A stretch of DNA of 11,878 nt from an uncultured Caryophanales bacterium (GTDB taxonomy: Bacteria > Bacillota_I > Bacilli_A > RF39 > UBA660): assembly GCA_947303225.1 (NCBI GenBank), contig CAMYXG010000025.1, positions 1 through 11,878 on the forward strand, given 5' to 3'. Every line of letters begins with the position of its first letter. The first letter of the stretch is position 1. This document shows, one piece after another, positions 1-7,340 of this stretch. The notes beneath the pieces were generated by a model. The model saw only the letters and a list, made by a program, of their open reading frames with translations. It made no database searches and had not been told where the DNA came from. The position numbers were made by a program, and so were the translations under genes.

Positions 1-15
1 TAGTAGACATTTTTA

Positions 16-43
16 ATTATACTAAAAATTCTATAAATGTCAA
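16..43 (-). promoter_or_regulatory. consensus sigma-A promoter directed off the left edge
   Basis: Read on the minus strand there is a perfect TTGACA (+ positions 38-43), a 16-nt spacer and a perfect TATAAT (16-21). Transcription would start near position 9 and run leftwards out of the window, so it probably serves an unseen divergent or tandem gene. The arms GACATTT (6-12) and AAATGTC (35-41) form an inverted repeat across the -10 and the inner half of the -35, which could be an operator or chance in AT-rich DNA. Confidence 0.6.
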
Positions 44-64
44 GGAAATTGTAATAATTTCCAT

Positions 65-91
65 AAAAAAAAGGATAAAATCCTTTTTTTT
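65..91. terminator. rho-independent terminator after htrA
   Basis: A perfect 12-bp stem pairs eight A plus GGAT (65-76) with ATCC plus eight T (80-91) around a 3-base loop. On the minus strand the stem overlaps the TAA stop of the HtrA gene and ends in a run of U, as in an intrinsic terminator. The A/T symmetry means it could also act on the plus strand. Confidence 0.8.
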
Positions 92-1373
92 ATGATAAAG
101 TTACTTCAACTTCTTTTTCTTTATAATCTCTTCCACTTGCATAGCTTATTTTTAGTTTTACTGTGTCACCTTTTTTCTTATCATAAATAACACTTGTTAA
201 GTCATCCATACTTGTAACTTTATTACCATCTATTTCTGTAATAATATTACCAATTTCTAAATTTGCTTTATCTGCACCACTATTCTCGGTAATCTTTGAA
301 ATATAGAATCCAACTGGCATATTGTATGATTTACTCTGTTCTTCTGTAATTAGGTATCCTTCTACACCAATTGCAGCATCACTATTGTCTTCTTCTCCAT
401 TCATTAAAGATGTAATTAAATCCTTAATATTACTAATTGGAATAGCAAATCCCATTCCTTCAATACTTGCCGTTGTTGATGAACCACTTGAAGAATATTT
501 AACAGAGTTAATACCAACTACTTCACCTTTGCTATTTAAAAGAGCTCCTCCACTATTTCCACCATTAATAGCAGCATCAATCTGAATCATTTTTGCTGTG
601 TAGTTATCCATTGATACTTCTCTATTTAAAGCACTTACAACACCTGTTGTAACAGATTGTCCATATCCTAATGCATTTCCTATAGCAATAATTCCATTTC
701 CAACCTTTAATTCATTACTATCTCCTAATGTAGCTATTTTAATTGCTTCCATCGTTTCATTATCTAAATCTTTCATTTTTACTGCAATTACGGCTACATC
801 TTTTCTTTCTGATGTTCCCTTGATAGTTGCATCTACATTTTTTTCATTTACAAACTGTACAGATAATTCTTCTGCTCCTTCTACAACATGATTATTTGTT
901 AAAATTAATAGTTCATCATCATTTTTACTAACAATGATTCCTGAGCCGGCACCTTCTGAATATTGTTCTTGATTAAAGAAGCTTGGTCCAAACATTCCTG
1001 ATTTTACTAGTGTTTTCGAAGTAATAGATACTATAGAAGGCATTACTTCTTCAACAATTTCTGATACGTCTGTAATGTAGATACCTTCTTTAATTTTAGT
1101 ATTAGTTTGTGTATAATTTAATTCTGATTTTTTCGTTTTAATTGCTTTGATATTTAATAATCCAACATTATTTAAAGCTACTACAAAAGCTCCTAATATT
1201 AGTATAATGAATAATAATACAATAATTCCTTTTCCACTACTTTTTCTTTTTTTTGATCTTACCTCTTCTCTTCTTGTCTCTTCTTTCTCTTCTAATTTTT
1301 CCTCTTCTGCTTCTATTTCTTCCTCTTCTATTTCATCTCTTATATCTTCTTTTTCAATCTTTTTTTCTGACAT
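90..1373 (-). CDS. htrA: membrane-anchored HtrA/DegP-type serine protease with PDZ domain
   Basis: A 427-residue trypsin-like (S1C) protease for quality control at the outer face of the membrane. The first ~45 residues are an extremely Glu/Lys/Arg-rich, probably coiled, cytoplasmic segment. A single transmembrane helix follows at about 49-67. The protease domain (about 100-325) shows the full triad: His162 in TNNHVVEG, Asp192 in KDVAVI and Ser274 in GGNSGG. One PDZ domain covers about 335-427, with the GFYISKI and LEIGNIITEIDG segments. The length fits the Bacillus HtrA/HtrB/YyxA class. An AGAGGTGA Shine-Dalgarno lies just before the ATG, supporting this start. The gene is downstream of and co-oriented with the TsaC gene (121-nt gap), and a terminator overlaps its stop. 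In Bacillus such genes are controlled by CssRS; no such system is seen here. Confidence 0.93.
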   Translation of the reverse strand: MSEKKIEKEDIRDEIEEEEIEAEEEKLEEKEETRREEVRSKKRKSSGKGIIVLLFIILILGAFVVALNNVGLLNIKAIKTKKSELNYTQTNTKIKEGIYITDVSEIVEEVMPSIVSITSKTLVKSGMFGPSFFNQEQYSEGAGSGIIVSKNDDELLILTNNHVVEGAEELSVQFVNEKNVDATIKGTSERKDVAVIAVKMKDLDNETMEAIKIATLGDSNELKVGNGIIAIGNALGYGQSVTTGVVSALNREVSMDNYTAKMIQIDAAINGGNSGGALLNSKGEVVGINSVKYSSSGSSTTASIEGMGFAIPISNIKDLITSLMNGEEDNSDAAIGVEGYLITEEQSKSYNMPVGFYISKITENSGADKANLEIGNIITEIDGNKVTSMDDLTSVIYDKKKGDTVKLKISYASGRDYKEKEVEVTLS

Positions 1374-1473
1374 TTTATCACCTCTTTAACTTTCTATTAC
1401 AATATATACTTTTTTTGTGAAAATTATATGAAAATAAAATTATTGTTCTGTGAATATTTTCTTCTACTATTTC

Positions 1474-1479
1474 ATTATA
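1474..1479 (-). promoter_or_regulatory. candidate -10 element for htrA
   Basis: The 121-nt gap between the TsaC stop and the htrA start contains TATAAT on the minus strand (+ 1474-1479), about 100 nt upstream of the htrA ATG. No convincing -35 hexamer stands 16-18 nt upstream, so this is weak. htrA may instead be read through from the upstream gene, since no hairpin separates them. Confidence 0.3.
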
Positions 1480-1494
1480 CTCGAAAAATTGAAA

Positions 1495-2091
1495 TTATTC
1501 TACCTTTAATTTTCCTTGACGTAACACTTTTATTTGATAATCTTCTACTTTTACAATAGTTGATGCTATTCCTATTTTTGATTTTCCCCCGTCTACAATT
1601 AAATCTACTTTATCCTTAAACTCTTCAAGGAAATCACTTATTTCAAGTCCAGGAGATTCTCCTGAAAGATTAACAGATGTTGTAGCAAGAGGATATGGTG
1701 ATTCTTTTAATATTTTCAATGCTATTTCATGATTAGGAATTCTTACTCCAACTGTTTCTAAATTTGCTGTTAAAATACTTGGTACATTATTTTTCTTTTC
1801 TAATATGATTGTCATGTCCCCTGGTAAATACTTCTTTATCAGTCTATCTTCTATTTCATTTAAACTCTTTGCTACTAAGTTTATTTTTTCCACAGAATCT
1901 GTTAATACATTGATTGGTTTTGAATAGTCTCTCTCTTTAAAATCAAAAAGTTTCTTAATTGCATTTTCTGAAAAACAATTACATCCTATTCCATAAACTG
2001 TATCTGTTGGAAAAATAATAATTCCATCTTCATCAAGTACTTTTCTAATGATTTTCATACTCTCTTCATTTAACTCTTTTATTATTATCAT
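1495..2091 (-). CDS. tsaC: L-threonylcarbamoyladenylate synthase (TsaC/YrdC family)
   Basis: A 198-residue cytoplasmic enzyme that makes threonylcarbamoyl-AMP from threonine, bicarbonate and ATP, the first step of t6A37 modification of ANN-decoding tRNAs. Family marks are PTDTVYG (28-34), the basic KER...SKP segment (53-59), PGDMTIIL (90-97), VGVRIPNH (114-121) and SVNLSG (139-144). It ends soon after the YrdC domain and so is the short TsaC/YrdC form, without the C-terminal domain of ~340-aa Sua5. A GGAAGAG sequence lies 8 nt before the ATG. The gene is divergent from the M16 pair, with only 60 nt between the start codons. The partner enzymes TsaB, TsaD and TsaE are not in this window. Confidence 0.93.
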   Translation of the reverse strand: MIIIKELNEESMKIIRKVLDEDGIIIFPTDTVYGIGCNCFSENAIKKLFDFKERDYSKPINVLTDSVEKINLVAKSLNEIEDRLIKKYLPGDMTIILEKKNNVPSILTANLETVGVRIPNHEIALKILKESPYPLATTSVNLSGESPGLEISDFLEEFKDKVDLIVDGGKSKIGIASTIVKVEDYQIKVLRQGKLKVE

Positions 2092-2110
2092 ATAATCTCT
2101 TCCATATCTT

Positions 2111-2133
2111 ATTATATTTACTTATGATATAAT
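2111..2133. promoter_or_regulatory. overlapping divergent promoters of tsaC and the M16 pair
   Basis: Only 60 nt separate the two divergent start codons. On the plus strand an extended -10, TGaTATAAT, occupies 2125-2133; transcription would begin near 2140, giving a very short leader that starts at the GAGGTGG Shine-Dalgarno (2141-2147). On the minus strand TATAAT (+ 2111-2116) sits about 20 nt before the tsaC ATG. Neither has a good -35. The two promoters physically overlap, so firing in opposite directions could be mutually exclusive. Confidence 0.55.
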
Positions 2134-2151
2134 AATACTTGAGGTGGTTTT

Positions 2152-3405
2152 ATGTCAATAGATACAATTCCTTCTAGTCCTATTTTTTATCAGAATGATG
2201 ATTTTCAAACAATTCAAATTAGGGTATTGTTTCCATTTGAGGAAAATGAAAATGATTTAGCTAAAACAGTATTATTACCTAGTATGTTAAATTTTATGAA
2301 TCAAAAATATCCTAAAGAAGATCTTTTTCAAATTGCAAAAAAGGAAAAATACATTTTAAGTGCAAGATGCCATAGTACTATAATAGGAACTACTGGATGT
2401 TTTATTTTTGATCTTATTATTCCTACTGCTGATGCTTTAGGGAAAAAAATATATCAAGAGCAGATTCAATTTTTTAAAGAAATGATTTATCATCCTCTAA
2501 TTATTGATAAAGGCTTTTCTTCTTTTGAATTAGATAGAGAAAAGAAAAATTTAAGAAATGCGATTGAAAATTCTTTTAAAAACATGCATTCTTATCAAGA
2601 TATTATGGTAAGAAAACACATGGATACATTGGGAGTACTCTCTAGAGATATAGCATGGCATCCTGAGCTTATTGATTCTCTTACTCCACAAGATCTTTAT
2701 CAATATTATTCTGAATTTATTTATCAAAAAAGACCTATTATTTATATTATGGGAAATGATTCTTCTCGTGAGATAGTTTCTATTTGTGAAAAAAAACTTA
2801 TTCAAAAAGATGTACAATCCTATATGATTGAAAAACACTTTGATTATTTTCTTGCTCCTAGAAAAACATATCTAGTTATTGAAGAAGAATCAGAATTTCG
2901 AGACTCTTCTTTATCCTTTATATATAAAGTAAAAGATATGTCAACATCTGATAAAGTTTATATCATATTAGTAAAAGACTTACTTTCTTCTTTATCTTCT
3001 AGCTTACTTAGAAAGAAATTGAGAGAAGAACAAGAGTTAATCTATTCTTCTAAAGTCATATCCTATCTTCATTATGGTGCATTAGAAGTTACTGCATTTA
3101 TTCGAAAGGAAGATTATAATAAAGCATATCAAACTATGATGGAATTAATGGAGGAATTAAAAAAAGAAGATGTGATAGCTCCACTACTTCATAATATAAA
3201 AGAGAGAAAACGAATTAATCTTTATAGAAAACTAGATAATAAATATTTAATATTAGATGATTATATTCTTCATGATTTAGATATTGATGCTACATTAGAA
3301 GAGTATTATGAAATGATTCAAAAAATAACGGCTCATAAATTGAGTTTATTTATAGATCGATTATTATTAGATACGATTTACTTTTTAAAGGAGAAAAAAG
3401 CATGA
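2152..3405 (+). CDS. M16-family zinc-peptidase-like protein lacking the zinc motif (YmfF type)
   Basis: A 417-residue protein resembling the catalytically inactive partner of Bacillota M16 pairs such as YmfF (YmfF/YmfH) and AlbF. It has two roughly equal M16 halves (about 1-200 and 215-417) with no HxxEH in the N-terminal half; the matching segment around 40-60 has LPSMLNFMNQKYPKEDL. There is no signal peptide or membrane helix, so it is probably cytoplasmic. GAGGTGG lies 5 nt before the ATG. Its TGA stop overlaps the ATG of the next gene (ATGA, 3402-3405), implying translational coupling and a heterodimeric product. Two-subunit M16 enzymes typically pair one inactive and one active chain. 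The substrate is unknown; relatives act in peptide maturation or clearance. Confidence 0.82.
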   Translation: MSIDTIPSSPIFYQNDDFQTIQIRVLFPFEENENDLAKTVLLPSMLNFMNQKYPKEDLFQIAKKEKYILSARCHSTIIGTTGCFIFDLIIPTADALGKKIYQEQIQFFKEMIYHPLIIDKGFSSFELDREKKNLRNAIENSFKNMHSYQDIMVRKHMDTLGVLSRDIAWHPELIDSLTPQDLYQYYSEFIYQKRPIIYIMGNDSSREIVSICEKKLIQKDVQSYMIEKHFDYFLAPRKTYLVIEEESEFRDSSLSFIYKVKDMSTSDKVYIILVKDLLSSLSSSLLRKKLREEQELIYSSKVISYLHYGALEVTAFIRKEDYNKAYQTMMELMEELKKEDVIAPLLHNIKERKRINLYRKLDNKYLILDDYILHDLDIDATLEEYYEMIQKITAHKLSLFIDRLLLDTIYFLKEKKA

Positions 3406-4643
3406 ATACAATAGAAACCATACAATTAAAAAATGGATTAACGGTTTATCTTTATTTGGACAAAAGAAGACATTCTACTTTTTTTCAATTGACTACTAAT
3501 TTTGGTGGATTAACAAAAGATTTTGTTCTCAACGATAAAGAATATCATTTACATGATGGAATAGCTCATATACTGGAACATTATGTCGTTGAGTGTAATG
3601 ATGATGGTAATTTTATTAAAGAGCTTGGAGAGAAGCAAATGAATACTAATGCTTCTACTCATTATCAAGTTACTAGTTATTATTTTGATGCAGTTGAGGA
3701 TGTTGAATATGGTATCCGTACCATGCTACATGGGATTTATCATGTTCATTTTGACAATGAAAAATTAGAAAAATTAAAGAACCCTATTTGTTAAGAAATT
3801 CGTGGAAAAAGCAATAATAAATTCTATCATAGTGGAATAGCAACTATTCATAATTTATTCCCTAACTTATCGTTTCAAAGTATTGGGGGAACAGAAGAAG
3901 AGGTTATGAATACTACTTTAGAAGAAGTAGAATTGTGTTATAAAGCTTTTTATCATCCTTCTAATCAGTTTATTGTAATTGCTGGTAATTTTTCAAAGGA
4001 AAAGGTTATGAAAGAAATCAATCATTTTTATGAGCATTTTTCTTTTTCTGAACAGAAACTAACTCTTATTCCGGTCTTAAATGACTTATCAGTTCGAAAA
4101 AAAAGAGAAATTGTTTACTATCCTACTTCTCTTGACTATGTTGGTATTTCTTTTAAAATTGATACTAGTTCATACTCTAATCAGGAATTACTTGATTTAG
4201 ACTTTTATCTAAATTGCTTCTATCATCATTTTTTCGGAATTATTTCTCCTCTTTATCAGCAATTAACAGAAGAAAAAATTATAACCTCTGGAATACATTG
4301 TTCTCATTCTATGATTCATAATTACCTAATGATTCAAATCGGAGCATACACATATGATGAAAAGATATTTCAGAAAAAAGTTTTGGATGTGATTCAGAAT
4401 AGAAATGATTTTGATCAAAAAAATTTTGAACTTGATAAAAAAGCATCTATTGTTCGACTAATATTAAGAGAAGAAAATATTATGTCAATGATTTCTCCAT
4501 TCATTCAAAATATTATTCTATATCATTATCCTTTTTTGGATAAAGTTGAAGATATTGAAAAGCTTACTTATCAAGATTATGTTTCTCATATCAAAAAAAT
4601 TGATTTTTCTCATTACACTATTACGATTATTCGTAACAAATAA
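3402..4643 (+). pseudogene. M16-family zinc peptidase (YmfH type) interrupted by an in-frame TAA
   Basis: Read as one frame, this is a full-length (about 413-residue) M16 peptidase of the YmfH type. The N-terminal half carries HILEH at residues 56-60 (HxxEH: His56, Glu59, His60). Codon 131 (3792-3794) is TAA. The same frame then stays open with no other stop to 4643 and continues the family sequence without a gap: EIRGK, then NLFPNL, GGTEE, AFYHPSNQF and VIAG. The Glu straight after the stop (codon 132) is the likely third zinc ligand region (inference), so the 130-aa fragment could not be active. A one-base change from CAA, AAA or GAA would explain it. An AAGGAG site lies 8 nt before the first ATG. 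The later ATG at 3906 has only a poorly spaced GAGG. Alternatives are a sequencing error, strain polymorphism or readthrough. Confidence 0.82.
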
Positions 4644-4668
4644 GGATGAAGTATTAACCTTCATCCTT
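4642..4668. terminator. bidirectional terminator between the convergent M16 and WXG100 operons
   Basis: A perfect 10-bp stem, AAGGATGAAG (4642-4651) with CTTCATCCTT (4659-4668), has a 7-base loop and is followed by TTTTC on the plus strand. It begins at the TAA of the M16 gene and contains the last codons and stop of the convergent WXG-like gene, so one hairpin appears to end both units. The U-run is better on the plus side. Confidence 0.75.
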
Positions 4669-5121
4669 TTCTTTTGTTGTACTTTTATCATCTGCATTCT
4701 CTTTCGTATTATTTGTCTCATTCTGTTCTGTACTATTACTGGTCTTTTCATCATTTGTATCTACTGAGTTATTATTACTATTCGTATTAGTGCTAGTACT
4801 AGTACTATCATTTGCTTTAACGTCGGTTACAGTTTGAGTTGCTGACTGATCAGCTGATTGATAATTAGAAGCTGTTTTGTCAATTTTCTTTGTTATGATT
4901 TCAAAATCACTTATTGTCGATGTTATAGCTGATTTTACAGCATCATAGGCACTTATACATTGATCGCATGCTGGTCCCATAAAAATGCTATCATCATTTA
5001 GTTGCGTTGCTAATGTGTTTGCTTCTTCTATTTTACTAGATAGTTCTTCTGCATATTTATTTGTTGTATTAATTCCCTGTGTAAATGAACTATAATCTTT
5101 TACTTCATATTGATTTGCCAT
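4654..5121 (-). CDS. WXG100-like small secreted protein with CxxC turn and polar low-complexity tail
   Basis: A 155-residue protein with no signal peptide. Residues 1-95 look like the two-helix hairpin of ESX/WXG100 proteins. The WXG turn is replaced by FMG (47-49), followed by a CxxC (Cys52-Asp-Gln-Cys55) that its neighbours lack. Residues about 103-155 are almost wholly Ser, Thr, Asn, Asp, Glu and Lys, probably disordered. An AGGAGGGG site sits about 4 nt before the ATG, and only 10 nt separate it from the upstream WXG100 gene, so the two are co-translated. It probably travels with the operon's other products through a type VII secretion system. This is inferred from family and context. The assignment to WXG100 rests on length, helix pattern and position. 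Confidence 0.65.
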   Translation of the reverse strand: MANQYEVKDYSSFTQGINTTNKYAEELSSKIEEANTLATQLNDDSIFMGPACDQCISAYDAVKSAITSTISDFEIITKKIDKTASNYQSADQSATQTVTDVKANDSTSTSTNTNSNNNSVDTNDEKTSNSTEQNETNNTKENADDKSTTKEKDEG

Positions 5122-5131
5122 GTTTCCCCTC

Positions 5132-5419
5132 CTATATTTCTTGACTAGCTAGGCTTTCATCTGTTGCTTCAATACTTTCTGCTGCAGCTTTTATAAAAGT
5201 TGCTAATTCATTTAAGGCAGCTGCCTCTGCTTTTGATGTGGCAATTTTTTCTGCTGCCATTGCTTCAAAAGAAGATTTTGCCTCCCCATTCCAAGTGCTT
5301 AAATCCTGATTAATACTAGATTCATAAGAAGTAGTTGAGGATTCAATCTCCGATGCTAATGATGCATATTTTCCAGCAATTTCTTTTACACTTCCATAAT
5401 CACATACAAATTTAGCCAT
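5132..5419 (-). CDS. WXG100 family (ESAT-6-like) protein
   Basis: At 95 residues this is the textbook size for the family: two amphipathic helices around a Trp-Asn-Gly turn (W43-N44-G45). It begins MAKFVCDYGSV, which matches the MATFILDCEAV start of the next upstream protein and suggests the two are paralogues. Small residues dominate both helices and there is no signal peptide, as expected for export as a folded dimer by a type VII (T7SSb) system. AGGAGG lies about 7 nt before the ATG. The start overlaps the end of the upstream gene by 8 nt, so translation is coupled. It is the likely dimer partner or escort for the larger proteins of the operon (inference). Confidence 0.88.
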   Translation of the reverse strand: MAKFVCDYGSVKEIAGKYASLASEIESSTTSYESSINQDLSTWNGEAKSSFEAMAAEKIATSKAEAAALNELATFIKAAAESIEATDESLASQEI

Positions 5420-6365
5420 TTATTGTTTCCTCCTTTTTTGTTTCATCTTCTATTATTGTTTGATTTTTTAATTCTTCCGGTAGTATTGCATTATTTAACG
5501 TTTCGTTTATTTCACTTTTTAGTGTATCTGAAATTACTGCTTGTTGATAGGTTCCTAAATTTTTAATTTTTATATCATTTAAATTAGAATCGATTAATTC
5601 TTTTTTTGATTCTGATCCACTAATTAAGAATGATATTTTATTATCAGTCTTCTCTGATTGCTTTATTTCTAATTCTTTTCCTACAATACATTCTATTTTA
5701 GTTCCATCTTTTTGTGTTATTTCTACGATATCTCCTACTTTACCGATTTCATCATTACAAGCAATTACATAGCAGTCATCTATCATTAAGTATCCATCTT
5801 CCGTGGTTAGTTGATATTTATCTTTTAATTCTTTTTGTTCTTCACTGGATAATACTTTTTTATAGTTAGTGTAGTTGATTATAGAATCATCGTCTATCTT
5901 TTTATTTGTTACTGCATTATTTAATAGTTTTGCTGAAGATACTGATGCACTACTTCTTCCTCCATAATGTCCTCCAGCTGAGGAACCACTTCTATTATAG
6001 CCACTACTACCACTGCCGCCACTATAATTTCTACTTGCTCTTGTATTACCTCCTGTATTTGTTGAACTTTGACTTTGATTATTAGCTTCTTTTCCTGGTA
6101 TTTCTCCACTTCCAAGACTTTGCTGCAATTTTGTATGTGATTCCACCACACTATTCATTAGTTTTACTGTATTTTCTATTTTTTTGGTTGTAGCTTCCAT
6201 ATTTTTTTGCAATACTCCTTTGGCTGTTTCAAAATCAAAACCATCTTCATTACTTGTATCATAGCCTGCTATACTACTTGCTAAATTTTCTGTTTGTGAA
6301 CTTAATGATGAAATGGAATTAGCAAGAGAAGTTACTGCTTCACAATCTAAAATAAAAGTTGCCAT
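5412..6365 (-). CDS. WXG-like N-domain, Gly/Ser linker and C-terminal beta-rich domain; putative T7SS substrate
   Basis: A 317-residue three-part protein. Residues 1-90 form a helical hairpin similar to the neighbouring WXG100 protein but without a clear WXG turn. Residues about 94-145 are a flexible Gly/Ser/Asn linker with several GG pairs (105-106, 116-117, 131-132, 135-136). Residues about 185-250 have a beta-strand pattern (EDGYLMIDDCYVIAC, then GKVGDIVEITQKDGTKIECIVG) that I compare, tentatively, with small barrel domains in phage lysins and secreted Bacillota proteins. The last ~65 residues are helical and acidic. There is no signal peptide. Cysteines are at 8, 198, 203 and 226. The TAG stop of the upstream gene overlaps its AGGAGG ribosome site (11-nt gap). 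The activity is unknown. Confidence 0.7.
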   Translation of the reverse strand: MATFILDCEAVTSLANSISSLSSQTENLASSIAGYDTSNEDGFDFETAKGVLQKNMEATTKKIENTVKLMNSVVESHTKLQQSLGSGEIPGKEANNQSQSSTNTGGNTRASRNYSGGSGSSGYNRSGSSAGGHYGGRSSASVSSAKLLNNAVTNKKIDDDSIINYTNYKKVLSSEEQKELKDKYQLTTEDGYLMIDDCYVIACNDEIGKVGDIVEITQKDGTKIECIVGKELEIKQSEKTDNKISFLISGSESKKELIDSNLNDIKIKNLGTYQQAVISDTLKSEINETLNNAILPEELKNQTIIEDETKKEETING

Positions 6366-6376
6366 ATTAAATCCTC

Positions 6377-7267
6377 CTATTCATTGGACATTGCCCACAT
6401 AGTTCGTCCTTCGTTTAAGAATACATCCACATCCCCTCGGGTGTTACTTCTTTCCTCACTATTTGGATCTGCGACGATTATTTGTCCATTTTCATCTATT
6501 CCTCGTAAGACAATGAAATGACCTGCCTTTGTAAAGTGTCCTGGTGCCATTGACATAATAAGTGGCTTTCCTGCTTGTAGACTTTCAACAATATTATTTG
6601 TGGTAACTGCTTGTTCTTCACAATGAACTCCATACTCTTGTGCCATAGCTGGAAAGTAATCCCATGTTGTTCCTGAACTACATGTATATGTACCATTACC
6701 TTTTGCAGCAGTTTCTACTGGAGATACTTCTTCTCCTAGCAAATAAGTCAATACCATTGCTAACGAAGTTGGTCCACAACCCCATGTTCTAATAGTTCCT
6801 CCTCCATATGGATTTTCATAGTTATATTGATAATAATTAATAAATTCATTATTAAAGGAATAATTTACAGCTTCTAGCTTACTGTTACTAGCAGTTTCTA
6901 GTGCTGCCTCAATTTGTGCTTTTAATTGTTCTTGTGCATGTTGATGAGACGTAATTTCTCTTTGATAATCTGCCATTTTACTTGAATCATTTGCACTTGA
7001 TGCTGCATTATAATTCTGTTTTGATATTTCTACATTTTTCTTTTCAATTTTATATTTTTCATACAATTCTACTGCTTCAGAAAATGCTGACATTTGACTT
7101 GTAATTGTACTTTCATATTCTGAAAAAAAAGTGCTTGCTTTTTGTTGTAAATTATCTGATGATGCTCCTTGCCATACTCCAGATACTTCCCCAATAGAAG
7201 AAGAATAGTTGGACATAATAGAAGAAAATGAAGAAGCATCTCCCATAACAGTTGAACTACTTACCAT
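6377..7267 (-). CDS. WXG100-type domain fused to a C39-like cysteine peptidase; putative T7SS effector or processing enzyme
   Basis: A 296-residue fusion. Residues 1-75 are a WXG-type helical domain with W32-Q33-G34. Residues about 75-135 are a charged helical, probably coiled-coil stretch. Residues about 140-290 are a papain-like peptidase of the C39/C39_2 type: Cys164 in WGCGPTSLAMVL, His250 in AGHFIVLRGID and Asp267 in IVADPNS, with Gln147 upstream as a possible oxyanion residue. The whole triad is present, so it should be active. There is no signal peptide; export through a type VII system is implied by the N-domain. It is first in the four-gene operon, with AGGTGG 7 nt before the ATG and its own promoter. 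It could be a toxin attacking other cells or the enzyme that trims its co-secreted partners. C39 relatives often cut after Gly-Gly, but specificity cannot be read here. Confidence 0.82.
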   Translation of the reverse strand: MVSSSTVMGDASSFSSIMSNYSSSIGEVSGVWQGASSDNLQQKASTFFSEYESTITSQMSAFSEAVELYEKYKIEKKNVEISKQNYNAASSANDSSKMADYQREITSHQHAQEQLKAQIEAALETASNSKLEAVNYSFNNEFINYYQYNYENPYGGGTIRTWGCGPTSLAMVLTYLLGEEVSPVETAAKGNGTYTCSSGTTWDYFPAMAQEYGVHCEEQAVTTNNIVESLQAGKPLIMSMAPGHFTKAGHFIVLRGIDENGQIIVADPNSEERSNTRGDVDVFLNEGRTMWAMSNE

Positions 7268-7289
7268 AAATACACCACCTTATAGTATG

Positions 7290-7319
7290 ATTGTATCATT
7301 TTCTATTTTCATTTTACAA
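7290..7319 (-). promoter_or_regulatory. promoter of the WXG100/C39 operon
   Basis: On the minus strand TTGTAA (+ 7314-7319) is followed by an 18-nt spacer and TACAAT (+ 7290-7295) with an extended TGa. Transcription would start near 7283, leaving a short leader that contains the AGGTGG ribosome site of the C39 fusion gene. No internal promoter is obvious among the four tightly packed genes. Confidence 0.6.
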
Positions 7320-7340
7320 ACTTTTCCTATTTTTTTACAC

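Noticed and set aside
1147..1389. Serine-rich plus-strand reading frame
   Set aside because: It is the antisense of the Glu/Lys-rich N-terminus and membrane helix of HtrA; runs of Ser result from complementing GAA/GAG codons.
2551..2838. Minus-strand 95-codon reading frame inside the first M16 gene
   Set aside because: It lies wholly inside a gene with clear family features, has no ribosome site and shows no recognisable domain.
3906..4643. A separate gene starting at ATG 3906
   Set aside because: It is in the same frame as the upstream 3402 start, family-type sequence continues without a gap across 3795-3905, and the only SD-like bases are too close to the ATG. It is better read as the distal part of one interrupted M16 gene, though internal starts cannot be ruled out.
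4546..4767. Hydrophobic plus-strand reading frame that looks like a membrane protein
   Set aside because: It overlaps the M16 and WXG-like genes in another frame, crosses the shared terminator, has no ribosome site, and its hydrophobicity comes from T-rich sequence.
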